A DNA stretch of 64,000 nt from Ahaetulla prasina (lineage: Eukaryota > Chordata > Lepidosauria > Squamata > Colubridae): assembly GCF_028640845.1 (NCBI RefSeq), contig NC_080543.1:1062667-1126666 (forward strand), in the 5' to 3' direction. Positions within the stretch are counted from its first letter, which is position 1; each line of letters begins with the position of its first letter. The notes under the pieces were generated by a model. It had not been told where the DNA came from and ran no database searches. It saw only the letters and a program-made list of their open reading frames with translations. Shown here piece by piece: positions 9,338 through 20,205 of this stretch. The translations under genes were made by a program, and so were the position numbers.

Positions 9338-10080
9338 TACTATTGTATATCTATTTGTACTGTAAAGTCCATTTATTAATATGTCTAAGCTCATACCTGC
9401 CAATCAAGAGACTTAAACAGAGGCTTGAGTAAAATAGCATTTAATCTTGATCAAGCTTAAATGGTTAGCTGTTCCAAACACATAATGGTGCATACATACA
9501 TGCAAGGAAGAACTACGAACTTATGACAGAAAGCGATGTCCTCTTATATCCAAAAAGTCATAAATCCTCAACTCTGGCATCTGCGTATTCTGGAATCTGG
9601 TTTGCATGTTCCCATAGTATAAGTCAGTGAATGTAAACTAACTTCTGGATTTACATCAGGTCACACAATAGTAAGGGTCAGTGTATGTAATCTGACTTCT
9701 TTCTGTGGTGTTATCTTTTCCATTTGTCTTCTTAATTACCACTTGATTTCCTGGAGGATGACATACACGTTCTCAGCCAGAGTGGGGTGGGGAGAGATCA
9801 AATGATGGACTCTGACAATTTCCAGAGACTGTCATTGGTGGGATGAGGTATCAGTAACAATTCAGGAATTTAGTCAGTGTGACCTCCATAACCATCCATG
9901 ATGGCATATTTATGTTCTAACCACAAAAGGGCACAATATATATATGTCAGTGTTATGGGAAACAGATATTTACCATGTGCAATTATACAAACAAGAGACC
10001 AAGACATCAAATATCATTAGCAAGTTTCCTACTAATTCTAGTATTTTAGTATATATGTTCCCTTCAGTACTAAGTAAGGA
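9338..10080. other. AT-rich block, possible unrecognised LTR or LINE segment
   Basis: Clearly AT-rich compared with its neighbours, between a MITE and a CR1. It contains TTTATTAATATG near 9370 (AATAA-like on the - strand). No terminal repeats or coding motif could be assigned. Confidence 0.3.
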
Positions 10081-10084
10081 AGAG

Positions 10085-10240
10085 ACGCTGTTGTGGTCCT
10101 CCTGCCCAACGCTTCGTCCCTGGAGGCCTTCAAGAGGAGGCTAGACAGCCACTGGTTTGCAACGGTAGAGGGTCTCCTGCTTGAACAGGGGGTTGGACTA
10201 GAAGATCTCCAAGGTCCCTTCCAGCTCTATTCTGATTGAT
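10085..10240 (+). mobile_element. CR1-like LINE 3' fragment
   Basis: Contains GAGGCCTTCAAGAGGAGGCT (codes for LEAFKRRLDSH-type text, the end of CR1 ORF2) and the 3' end TTGGACTAGAAGATCTCC..GGTCCCTTCCAGC, with an ATTCTGATTGATT tail. Confidence 0.75.
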
Positions 10241-11107
10241 TCATTTTCATACTCTTGGAAGCAAGTAAGGCCGAACCCTGTTGACTGTTGGCTCAGAGCC
10301 AACCATGGTTTAGGCCAGGTGGTCTGGAAATCCGACATTAGGAAAGGACCTGGCTGCGGAAAGCTGCCCCCCGATTAGCACATCTCTCTTTGCTGGTTTG
10401 GCCATTCTCGGATTATGAGCTGGTTTGGTTCCAAGGCGCTGCTGCATTTTCGCCCCTCTTTAGCCTCTTCGTGGTCAGCCTCCACATTCCTTCCGTTGCT
10501 GGCCATTAGAGTCTCTACCGGTTGAATAACTTAGTGGCGATAGCAGAAGGTTTAATCCCCTTGGAGAGGGTTGATTCTGAAAATCCCTGCTGGGCTTCGT
10601 GTTTCTCTGCTCATAAATAACCCCGGGAGAACGGAAGGGCTGACCCTGGTCGGTCCCTGCAGGAGGCACCAGGCAGGGCCGGTTGGGAATGCTGGGAAGA
10701 GGGGCCGGCTGGAACTGGGGCCGGCTGGATTAAGGCATTTCCAACTGCACGATTGCCAGGCGCTGGGAAAGAACAGCATGCAAAGATTCTCTCTCTCTCT
10801 CTGTCTCTACACACACACACACACAGAGGTTCTTGCCCCAGTAAAAGTCTTCAGAAGAACTGGGTGCAAGAACTGGTGACTATCCGGTCAGGGCACACGT
10901 CATGAGCTGGAAAGAGCTGATGCAGTTATGACTCTTCACTGGCAGGTGAAGAAGGCAGGAATGGCGGTTGGCCAGAGCTGATGCCAGGAAGGTGGGTGCC
11001 TGCTGAGCTACTCACCCAAGGGCACCGTGCCTTATGGCCTGGTGAGCCAAAGAGGGAGGCCGTTGCAGGACCACGTGGTTGAAGACATAGTCACAGGGAG
11101 GGAGAGC
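10241..11107. other. unassigned sequence with (CT)n/(CA)n
   Basis: (CT)n at about 10788-10806 followed by (CA)n at 10811-10826. No gene is recognised. Confidence 0.3.
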
Positions 11108-11510
11108 TTCATAGAAAATAGAATAATAGGTTGGAAGGGACCTCGGAGGTCTTCTAGTCCAACCCCCCTGCTGGAGCAGGAGACTCTATCCCATTTCAGA
11201 CAGGTGGCTGTCCAATCTCTTCTTAAAAACCTCCAGGGATTGAGCATTTACAACTTCTGAAGGCAAGTCATTCCACTGGTTAATTGTCCTCACTGTTAGG
11301 AAGTTTCTCCTTAATTCCAGGTTGCTTCTCTCCTGGACTGGTCTCCATCCGTTATTTTGTGTCCTGATGTCTTTGGAGAAGAGGTGGACCCCCTCTTCTT
11401 TGGGGCAACCCCTCAGATATTGAAAACCAGCTATCATCTCACCCCCAGTCCTTCTCTAGGCTGGACATCCCCAGTTCCCTCAATCGTTGTCTTCTTCTTC
11501 CTAGTTATTA
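11108..11510 (-). mobile_element. CR1-like LINE fragment with ORF2 C-terminus
   Basis: The - strand frame 11186-11437 encodes FQYLRGCPKEEGVHLFSK, ERSNLELRRNFLTVRTINQW and LEVFKKRLDSHL, the C-terminal end of a CR1-type reverse transcriptase. The 3' UTR (GTTGGAAGGGACCTCGGAGG on the + strand) starts at 11108. Confidence 0.8.
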
Positions 11511-11969
11511 ATTCCTAAAAGAACCCAGTTTTTGGATCCCTTTCTCCCCTGAGAAGAGAGCTAAGCCATCATCCTTCGTGTTTATATACCCAGTTTATGA
11601 CTTTGCCTGTTTGTGTGGCCCTAACTGATGATGGCTTTCCACAGATGTGGCTCAGCACACTGCACACAGCCGAGTGTGGAGTGCAAGAGTGAAGCCAAAG
11701 GAACAAATTCCTTCTCCTGCCAGTTTGCAGGAATTTCTCCCCAAATCTCCCAGAGAGGGGAGACCTGGCCAGGCCTTCCAGCCCAGAAATCCTCTGCTCC
11801 ACGGCCCATAAGTTCACCCTTCTGGAACCTTCTCTCTTCGAGTGACAGCATCCAGCCGAGTGTTTCAAGAGCCATTAGCTGCAAGGCTGTTGGTTGGCTG
11901 TGGGAGCCTGGCATCCAGCACCCAGACACATTGCTGAAGAAGCAGCTGCTCCATCCTCCGATTCATGGT
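11511..11969. other. unassigned intronic sequence
   Basis: Nothing recognised. Confidence 0.3.
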
Positions 11970-12021
11970 GGTCCCAAAGGTGTTTTTTCCAAAAGGCAAC
12001 TAGGCTTTCTTGGTTTTTTTC

Positions 12022-13959
12022 TTTTTTTTTTATATATAAAAAAGTTTTATTTTTACAATCATAACAAATAATTCATCCAATGTACAATTATATACAATTA
12101 GTCGGGCTTGCCCAGTCACCACCCCCCTTTTTAACTCTCTTCCCTCTTCTGCCTTCTTTCCAAACCTTCCTCTCCTTCTCTTATCTACATCCTCTCCTCC
12201 CTCCACCCTACACTCCTTCTCCCTCTTCTACCCCTCTTCCTTCCTCTTCTCCTCTTTCCTACCTCCTACTCTCTCTTTTCTCCCTCCCCACCGTTCTAAA
12301 ATGGTAACTGGGCAGACCCGACCCTACATTAATTATATTTATACATCTTCATTAATCCCTGTACATTAACCATCACTCCATCTCTAGCCTCAACCCCCAA
12401 TTCCCTCCCCATACCCCCCCCCACCCCGACTTCCCAGAACAAAAGGCAGGGTATCAAAACTAACAATCATAATCTAAAATAATTCCTAAATTATAATCTC
12501 TAGTCTCTCCACACTTAATCACACTCTCAATTCCCCTCTCCTTCAAAAATATATCTAATACAAAATATTTCCTAAATTTACTCATATGCTATTCGATATT
12601 TTTTTATCTGATACTTATTTTGAATATAATCAATCCACATTTTCCATTCTAAAATATATTTTTCTTGTGTATAGTCTTTCAAATAAGCAGAGATTTTGCC
12701 ATTTCTGCCAGATTTGATACTTTAAGTGTCCATTCTTCAATTGTAGGTAATTCTTCTTTCTTCCAATATTGAGCAATCAAAAGTCTTGCGGCTGTTATTA
12801 AGTTCAAAATCAATTTAGTCTCTATAGCTGTACAATCCATAATTATTCCTAGTAAAAAGAACTGCGGGGTAAACTTAATCTTCTTTTTCAAAATATTCTG
12901 CATGATCCACCATACTTTAATCCAAAATGCTTTAACTTTTTTACAAGTCCACCATATATGGTAATAAGTGGCATCTTCACAATCGCATCTCCAACATTTA
13001 GCCTGTACATTAGGATACATACATGACAACTTTTTGGGGTCTAAATGCCATCTATAAAACATCTTATAAAAATTTCTCTCATATTTTGCGCTTGTGTAAA
13101 TTTAACATTCCTCACCCAAATTCTTTCCCAAGTTTCCAACATTATTGGTTGCTGAAAATTTTGTGCCCACTTAATCATACAATCCTTAACCAGTTCAGTC
13201 TCTGAGTCTATTTCTACTAATACATTATACAACCTCTTAATATGCTGTTGGCCTTGATCTCTCATTTGTTTTAACAAATTATCCTCAGTTTGCTTAACAC
13301 CTATTTTTTGATCTAGTTTCCATCTAGCTTGTAATTGTCCATATTGGAACCATGTATAATTTTTCCCTTCTTCCCCCATCTTTTCTCTGGATTTTAATTG
13401 TAATTCCCCCTTTTCCATACAAAAGTTCTTTATAGGTAACTACCTCCATCTTTTGATATATATTTATATTTTCTATCATGTGTCTCGGGATTGCCCATAT
13501 TGGAATCTTTCCATCTAATTTATATTGATATTTCCTCCAGACCCTCAATAATGCATTTCTAATTATATTATTTTTAAATATTTTATCTACTTTCTTATCA
13601 TATAATAAATAAGCATGCCACCCATATAACAAACCATAACCTTCTATATTCAAAACTCTTTCCTCAGTCAAATTAATCCAATCAGTAATTAATGATAAAA
13701 CAACTGCTTCATAATACAATTTTAAATTAGGCATTTTAAGACCCCCCCTTTCCCTTATATCCTGCATTATTTTTAATTTTATTCTTGGCTTTTTGCCCAT
13801 CCATACAAAGTTATTAACTCCCTTTTGCCATTCCTGTAATTTGGTGTCATTCTTAAGCACCGGTATCATTTGAAACAAAAATAGAAACCTGGGCAAAACA
13901 TTCATTTTTATAGCCGCTATTCTTCCCAACAGGGATAGTTGTAACTTCTTCCAACTCTC
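12022..13959 (-). mobile_element. L1 LINE, 5'-truncated, with exact 18-bp target duplication
   Basis: Flanked by GCTTTCTTGGTTTTTTTC at 12004-12021 and 13960-13977, exact. The T-rich start at 12022-12050 is the poly(A) tail in reverse. The - strand carries the ORF2 C-terminal region (separate entry) and a ~650-bp 3' UTR. This long duplication with a poly(A) end is the hallmark of target-primed reverse transcription. Confidence 0.9.
12679..13929 (-). pseudogene. L1 ORF2 C-terminal fragment
   Basis: Three - strand frames join end to end with two frameshifts (near 13390 and 13050). The first has MGRIAAIKMNVLPRFLFLFQ and FVWMGKKPRIKLKIMQD, hallmarks of the region after the L1 reverse transcriptase. 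The last has the cysteine-histidine motif region CWRCDCEDATYYHIWWTC. Endonuclease and catalytic RT regions are missing because of 5' truncation, so the copy is inactive. Confidence 0.85.
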
Positions 13960-14035
13960 GCTTTCTTGGTTTTTTTCCTTGGGAACGGCTCCCTTCTCAT
14001 CCAGGAAGCTTCTCCAGTTGAGCTGGTCGTTGGGG

Positions 14036-14499
14036 ATTTCCTTTGTCTGGGCCCCAAGAAAGAGGGGAGGCTCTTGACCGTGGCTGCCTTCTTCTTCCTC
14101 AATGGCTCGGACTCTCCTCTGGCCCCTCGGGCAGCCTGAGCAGCCGGCAAAGTTTGAAGGTTCTCTGCAGTCAGGAAAATGTTTTTACCTTTTGGGCAGG
14201 AGAGGAAAAGGTGGATCCTTTGTGTTGGCTGGTCCCTGGCTCCGGCGTGCTCCCCCTGCCACCACCAAAGGCTGCCCGGCTGCCAGTGGCCTTGGCCGTG
14301 GCTGTGCCCAGCTGGAGCTGCTGTTGCTTCGTGGAGTGCTGGAAAGTCAGTGCGGAGACCTTTCCCTGCCCAGAGCATCTGGGCCTCCTTTGGAGGAAGG
14401 CACCCTTGGGGTCCCTGCAGGGAACATGTTTAATGTTCCTTTTAATTAACTTTCAAACTGTTTTTTAGTTCATCCTTGCCTTTTAAATTTTATATTATG
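14036..14499. other. unassigned GC-rich sequence
   Basis: Several overlapping open frames exist on both strands, none with a recognised domain or splice context. Confidence 0.3.
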
Positions 14500-14575
14500 G
14501 CTTTATGATTTGAGATTTCACCTGTATGCCGCCCAAAGTCCCTCTGTGGAGGAGATACAAGACGGTTTTAAAATT
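14500..14575 (+). mobile_element. LINE 3' end fragment
   Basis: The text CCTGTATGCCGCCCAAAGTCC resembles an L2-type LINE terminus in + orientation, followed directly by a microsatellite. Confidence 0.4.
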
Positions 14576-14990
14576 AGAGATAGATAAGCGAGAGAAGGAG
14601 GGAGGGAGAGAGAGAGATGGATATAGAAGATGGATGGGTAAGTAAGTAGATATTAGTGATCAGATAGACTGACAGATATGCACAGGTGGGTGGATGGATG
14701 GATGAGAGATGAGAGAAAGAAAGAAAGAAAAAGAAAGAAAGATAGCTAAATAGATACATAGATAAAAATGAAAGAGAGACAGATACATAGATATAGATAG
14801 GGAAAGAGAGAGAAATTTTAAAAAAAGGTTAAATAAATAGATATGAATGAGAGATAGATTAAGAGGGATAGAGAAAGAAAAATAAAGGTATAAAAAAAGT
14901 AGAGACAGACAGACAGACAGAGATGAGCTCTAGGGAGAGATGAGAGGGAGAAAGAGAGAGAGAGAGAGAGAACCGATATAGATAGGATAA
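14576..14990. repeat. compound GATA/GACA/GA microsatellite
   Basis: Over 400 bp of interrupted GATA, GATG, GACA, AAAG and (GA)n repeats, the last at about 14947-14970. Confidence 0.85.
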
Positions 14991-15424
14991 GATAAATATT
15001 ACCCCAGTGATCTCTCTTAGAAACTCTGCTGGACCTTTCTGCTTTGTCATTCCCACAGAAGAGAACGAAAGGGATTACTATTGTTAGGAATATAGTAGAA
15101 TATATGCTAATCCAGGAAATGAGCCCTCTTGTCTGGGGCAGCCCTTTCCCTTCGGTCTTGGACAGGAACCGGTTGTGTTTCCATCCCAACGGAGCAGCAA
15201 ATAACATTGGCAAGGAAATGGGCTCTTTGGGGCAGGAAGCCTTTCCCGGAGGGAGGCCTCTGGATCTCTGCTCCCCTCCCAGTGGGAAAGCTTGAGGGGA
15301 CCTGCCTCCCACTGCTTCTCTGCCCATTGGAAGGAACACATTCGGGTGCCTTGTGCCAGGAGGAGTCCACCCAGCCTCACTCTTTTTAATTATAGTTTCC
15401 GTAAATTAGGAACCAGAGAGTAGG
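14991..15424. other. unassigned intronic sequence
   Basis: Nothing recognised. Confidence 0.3.
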
Positions 15425-15840
15425 ATGATTAAAGGCCTGGAGATTAAAACATAGGAAGAACAGTTGCTGGAATTGGGGTGTCTGGTTTAATGAAAAAGAA
15501 GCAGCTGATAGCAATATTCCAACATTTGAGGGGCTGCCCCAAAGAAGAGAGGCTCCACTTATTTTCCAAAGCACCTGAAGGCAGGATGAGAAGCAACGGG
15601 TGGAAACTCATCAAGGAGAGAAGGAAGCTGGAACTAAGGAGAACATTCCTAACAGTGAGAACAATTAGCCAGTGGAACTGCTTGCCACCAGAAATTGTGG
15701 AAGCTCCATCACTGGAGGTCTTCAAGAAGAGACTGGACAGTCACTTGTCTAGAACGGTATAGATTCTCTTGCTTGTGGAGGGAGTTGGACTAGATGACCT
15801 CTGAGGTCCCTTCCAGCTGTATTCTGATTGATTGGTTAGC
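15425..15840 (+). mobile_element. CR1-like LINE fragment with ORF2 C-terminus
   Basis: Frame 15478-15762 reads FQHLRGCPKEERLHLFSK, GWKLIKERRKLELRRTFLTV and LEVFKKRLDSHLSRTV, then GTTGGACTAGATGACCTCTG and an ATTCTGATTGATTGG tail. Confidence 0.8.
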
Positions 15841-16362
15841 ATGGGCATTGGTCAGGGACCTGAATATTGAAGTCTGAAAAATTGTAAGAAATAACGGGTA
15901 AAACAAGCTTTCTCAAGCTCAGCTACGTTAGATGGGTAGACTTCAAGTGCCCGAATTCCCCAAAGAGCACTGCTTCTCCATTCTTGGAGAATGCAACGCC
16001 ATTCTTACAGTTCCTGAGATTGAGGAACATGGGGCTAAAGATTCACCCAATCCACAGAAGTCTTTTTAGGCCCAGCATGAGGAGAAGACTTTGACCTTCC
16101 ACCACTGAGGCTCAAGGGTCTGGTGACCTCCTTGGCCCAGCTGGTAGCCTTTAATAGACTTGGTTGATGCCTTCTCTTGCACAAATTTGCCTAAATGCTT
16201 GGGAAACCATTTATTCAATTCTCCGCTGGAGGATTTTTGATCACTCATGGCCATTCAGCTCAGTCTTATGCAGTTGTGTCAGGATGGTCTAAGGATCCCT
16301 GACCTTGGTAGGGCTTGGACCGGAAGACCTGAAGCCCAAGGATTCTACAACTCTTAAGTACA
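15841..16362. other. unassigned intronic sequence
   Basis: Nothing recognised. Confidence 0.3.
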
Positions 16363-16565
16363 GGACATCCTTAGGAGAAATTTCCTGATGGTGGAAACGA
16401 TCAAGCAGTGGAAGGGCTTGCCTTCAGAAGTTGTGGGTGCACCATCATTGGAGGTTTTTAAGAAGAGGCTAGACAGCCATTTGACCAGGATGATATAAGT
16501 TTGAGTAGGGGGTTGGACTAGATGACCTCCAAGGTCCCTTCCAACTCTTGTTAATTATTCTAATA
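16363..16565 (+). mobile_element. CR1-like LINE 3' fragment
   Basis: TTGGAGGTTTTTAAGAAGAG, GTTGGACTAGATGACCTCC and GGTCCCTTCCAACTC are the family's C-terminal coding and 3' end signatures. Confidence 0.75.
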
Positions 16566-16845
16566 TTCTGATTTGAATATTTGGTGGACCATAGAGATGT
16601 CTCCTTATAGCCGGGGGGGAAGGACCGACATGGTCTGAGCTAGAGTCCTGTGGGGGCAGAGCTTGAATGCGGAAGAATTATTTTTCCCTTTCCGAATCTG
16701 CTGGAGGCCTCCCTGGTTCCCTCGGCTTCCACAGCAACACTCTGGCTGTGCCAAGTGCTGTTCAGCAGGGACTGATGGTGGGGCCGATAATCCCCAGTTG
16801 CTGCCAGAGCATTGAAGGGCGAAGCCAGAAGGAGGCCGGCCGAGC
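16566..16845. other. unassigned intronic sequence
   Basis: Nothing recognised. Confidence 0.3.
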
Positions 16846-17130
16846 CCTGGAAGAAGAGGAAGAGGGAAGGGGGAGGGAGGAAAAGAAGAGAAGGAGGAGG
16901 AGAAAAGGAGGAAGAGGAGGAGGAATAGAAGAAGGGGGAGGAGGAAAAGAAGGAGGAGAAGAGAAGAAGAAGAGGAAAAGGAGGAGAAAAAGCAAGAAAG
17001 AAAAAGGGAAGGAAGAGGAGGAAGGAGGAGGAAGAAGAAAAGGAGGAGGAAAAATAGGGAAGGAGGAGAAGAGGAAGAGGAGAAGGAACAGAAAGGAAGG
17101 AGAAGAAGATGAGGAAGAAGAATTTTATAT
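16846..17130. repeat. 285-bp purine tract (GGA/GAA/AGG)
   Basis: Almost pure A/G on the + strand with irregular GGA, GAA and AAAG units. The Glu/Lys/Arg-rich frames across it are composition artefacts. Confidence 0.85.
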
Positions 17131-17584
17131 ATGTCTGGGTTGTGTTTGTGTATATATAGACAAAGTTTTACACAACAGTTTTAGAGCAAGGTAATCCCCT
17201 GTCCCTTGGATGTTCATGACAGGAGATTTCCCATCCACTGTTTATTTTCCCTTGGTAGCCAAAGGAGCTGCTGGGATCCCCTCCGGCCATTCGGCCCTCA
17301 GTCTCCATGCTCAGAAAGAGGCATATTGATCAAGAGGCTGCCAAACGTTACACCCTCTCTCAAAGTCCAATCCATAGGTCTGGATGGCTTCTTCCCAGAA
17401 TTTTAATGCTTTCAGCCATGGCCAAAAATGTGCATTTGGAGAAAGCAGGGTCCTGGTTCCGTCTCCAGCAAAGAAATCTATTTCCTTTTACTGTGCAGAC
17501 ATGAGGAGGTCTGATATAGTTTTGGTTGAATAATTCAAGAGCTGTGGACGTTTTTGATGCTGATCTTAAGACAGTTCCCCTCTA
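17131..17584. other. unassigned intronic sequence
   Basis: Nothing recognised. Confidence 0.3.
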
Positions 17585-17780
17585 CAGGCAGTCCTTGACT
17601 TATGGCCGCAATCCAGCCCAAAGTTTAGGTTGCCAAGCAAGAGGTTTGCCCCATTTTTCCACCTTTCTTGCCACCGTCGTTCAGTGAATGACTGCAGTTG
17701 CTAAGTTAGTCACAGGGTTGTTAAGTGAATCTGGCTTCCCCGTTGATTCTTGCTGGTCAGAAGGTCGCTTGATCCAGGAC
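17585..17780 (+). mobile_element. MITE-T copy 5, 3'-truncated
   Basis: Starts CAGGCAGTCCTTGACTTATG after CTA and is recognisable to CTGGTCAGAAGGTCGC. The right half is missing. Confidence 0.8.
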
Positions 17781-18003
17781 CAAAGGCAGAGCCAACTTAA
17801 CTCGGGGTTTTCCTCCGTGTATCCTGCTTTCACCTGCCTTCACCTGCCCCGGTCAGCCAAGGACAAAGGCTTCTTGGTTTCAACCTGCTCAGAAATGGGG
17901 CTGGATCAGCCTTGGCTGCCCTGATGGGGTTAAGGCTTGTAAAGGACATTTTGTCTATTGAAGAAATGCCGAGATGCTCTTTGGAGGCAGCTGCCAGCCA
18001 TTC
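17781..18003. other. unassigned intronic sequence
   Basis: Nothing recognised. Confidence 0.3.
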
Positions 18004-18011
18004 ATCTGATC

Positions 18012-18518
18012 CAGGGGGGAAATGCTACTGGGTTGGTAAAAAAAAAATGCTTTAAAAAGTAAAAAAAAAAAAAGAGTTCCAATGATTGAGGGGCACAGCT
18101 GATTGTCGGAACTTTTTTTTTCTTTTTTTTTTAAGCATTTTTTACTACCAGTTTGGGTGAATAGGTACTTAAAAAAAGTTAAAAAAAAAAGGTTCCAATG
18201 ATCAGCTGTGACAATTAGCTATGCCACAGAACTTTTTTTTTTACTTTTTAAAGCATTTTTTTACTACCTATTACCCAAACTGGTATTTTTGTGTTTAGTG
18301 TGATAGTTTGTTTTTGAGCTCTCTGTGACTCTGTGAGGTTCCTGTTTGTTGTAGGGGCCATTTTGTGTGAAGTCCAGCTGCTTTTGCATTGTGTGTGAGT
18401 CAGTTGTGTAGCTTTTGTGTTATTTTTGTGTAAAGTGTATAGTTGGTGTTCCCCGGTCACATGACCACCAAGCCACGCCCACACAACCCGTAGGGAAAAT
18501 TTTTGAATTTCACCACTG
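18012..18518. mobile_element. hAT-type element with exact 8-bp duplication ATCTGATC
   Basis: Flanked by ATCTGATC at 18004-18011 and 18519-18526. Ends: CAGGGGGGAAAT at the left, ATTTCACCACTG at the right. Inside, two sets of A-run and T-run arms flank GTTCCAATGAT-like segments, giving internal hairpins. The right part has the GCCACGCCCACAC motif common in squamate hAT elements. No transposase frame, so non-autonomous. Confidence 0.8.
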
Positions 18519-18526
18519 ATCTGATC

Positions 18527-18639
18527 TTAGAAAAACCTTCAGAGAAGGATGATGGAATAGAAAACACAAGAACTGGCCATTTGCCTGCTCTTACTTAGGG
18601 TCTCTAACCCGCAACGTTTTACGGTACAAGTACTGGGCA
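18527..18639. other. unassigned intronic sequence
   Basis: Nothing recognised. Confidence 0.3.
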
Positions 18640-18715
18640 ACCATTGCTCTGAAATGGGATAGGTCAGGCTCTCCTGCTTGAGCAGAGGGCTGGACTAGAA
18701 GACCTCCAAGTGCCT
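18640..18715 (+). mobile_element. CR1-like LINE 3' end, short fragment
   Basis: TCTCCTGCTTGAGCAGAGGG, then CTGGACTAGAAGACCTCCAA. Confidence 0.65.
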
Positions 18716-18878
18716 GCAACTTGGCACCCGTTCTTCTCCTTCCCACCGGACCCTGCCCCCTTGCCGTGCTCCCTTATCTAGGGTTCCTCCTTGAAAGGGA
18801 TTTTGGCCCAGTTCCCAAGTTGGTCTTTCCAGGACAGAACCTAGAATGCATGTTGATTTCTCCAGCTTTTCTCTAAAC

Positions 18879-18987
18879 CAGGGGTCTCCAACCTTGGCAA
18901 CTTTAAGCCTGGCGGACTTCAAGTCCCAGAATTCCCTAGCCATCTGAAGTCTGCCAGGCTTAAAGTTGCCAAAGTTGGAGACCCCTG
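18879..18987. mobile_element. hAT-P palindromic MITE
   Basis: 109-bp palindrome from CAGGGGTCTCCAACCTTGG to GTTGGAGACCCCTG. The flanks CTCTAAAC (18871-18878) and CTCTTGAC (18988-18995) match at 6 of 8 positions. Confidence 0.8.
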
Positions 18988-19289
18988 CTCTTGACTACCC
19001 TCTTCTTACTGCTTCATTTGTGGCAGTCATGGATGGAGGGGTGGGTGGGGGAGACCCTCTTGCCAGGAAAAAGACCCCGTCCCTCAGCCAGGACGGTAGC
19101 AGGCTGCACGACTTGAATGGGTTCATCCCGGTGTCTGCATTACTGGTTGCTAGGAGGCAGATAAACTTATTCTTCTAATATATGTTTACCACCCAACATT
19201 AAAGAAAACCTCTGGCCCAAATCAGCCATGCCTTGTGAATGGCTACACCGCCTTCTCACCCTCCCCGTTTGGACCTTGGTCTTCCCCAA
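18988..19289. other. unassigned intronic sequence
   Basis: Nothing recognised. Confidence 0.3.
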
Positions 19290-19337
19290 GGAATCAATCA
19301 ACCAACCAACCAACCAATCAATCAATCAATCAATGAC
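19290..19337. repeat. (CAAC)n/(CAAT)n microsatellite
   Basis: About eleven tetramers, CAAC then CAAT, next to a CR1 end, consistent with growth from its GATT-type tail. Confidence 0.8.
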
Positions 19338-19339
19338 TC

Positions 19340-19545
19340 AGTCAATCAGAATAGAGCTGGAAGGACCCTTGGAGGTCTTCTAGCCCAACCCCCTGTTCAA
19401 GCAGGAGACCCTATTATTTAAGACAAGTGGCTGTCCAGTCTCTTCATAAAAACCGCCCGGGATGGAGCAGCCACAACTTCTGGAGGGAAGAAGCCCTTCC
19501 ACTGGTTAATTGTTCTTCAGACAAATGGTTGTCCAGTCCCTTCTT
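19340..19545 (-). mobile_element. CR1-like LINE 3' fragment
   Basis: AGAGCTGGAAGGACCCTTGG, TCTTCTAGCCCAACCCCCTG and the start of the reverse ORF2 end. Confidence 0.7.
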
Positions 19546-20201
19546 GAACACCTCGAGTGATGGATGAATTTCTGGCAGTTTTCCTCTGGGAATTCCGGTA
19601 GCTCAAAATCTACTTGCCGACTTCTTAATCCTGCCCTTCCTGTGGCCATCCTTGCTTTGTGTCCCTGACGCGGTGGCCGAAAGGACGTTGGGAGCGTTTT
19701 TGTGTGCAGAGGCACTGCCAGGACTTTGGGGTGTGTATGTGTGTAGCAGTTAAAACACGTAGCAGGAGACGGTTCTCTTCTCCGCTGGGAGGCTTTTTCT
19801 CTGGGAAGGGCGTCTCTTTCCCACCTGTTTGTCTTGGACCAGCCGTCAGGAAGAGCTCCTATGGTTTTGGTGCTGCAGATGAATTTCCTGGAATTAAGTG
19901 CGGAGATTGTGCAGGAAGCAAGCACCCCAACCTTGCCTCGAGTCTCCCAGCAGTTCCACTTTGGTTAGAGCGAAGAGGTAGCCGGGTCCTTCCTCTCGCT
20001 CGTGGGCCCCACCCTGTCCCTCCTGGCTGCCTCCCCACCAGGGAATGCAGCTCACCAGAGGTTCCCCACCCGGGTGGGGGCAGAAGAAGCCCCAGGATGT
20101 TAGTTCTCCTTCGCTGTGTTTCTAGGCTGCCTTGGCCGCTGCTGCCACTCCCCGCTTGGGACACAGTCCAAACAGAGGCTGGGGCTTGTGCAGCTAGAGG
20201 A
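19546..20201. other. unassigned intronic sequence
   Basis: Long frames on both strands (19506-19925 -, 19659-20210 +) show no domain, so I do not call a gene. Confidence 0.3.
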
Positions 20202-20205
20202 GGCC

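Larger units (their letters stand above)
11970..14035. mobile_element. palindromic family B, copy 2, split by L1
   Basis: Left part: AAAAGGCAACTAGGCTTTCT at 11991-12010. Right part: GGGAACGGCTCCCTTCTCATCCAGGAAGCTTCT-type text at 13979-14020, corresponding to the reverse of the GATGAG..GAAACG arm. The L1 at 12022-13959 separates them. Confidence 0.55.

Noticed and set aside
16667..17194. 175-residue Glu/Lys/Arg-rich frame
   Set aside because: It follows from the purine tract composition.
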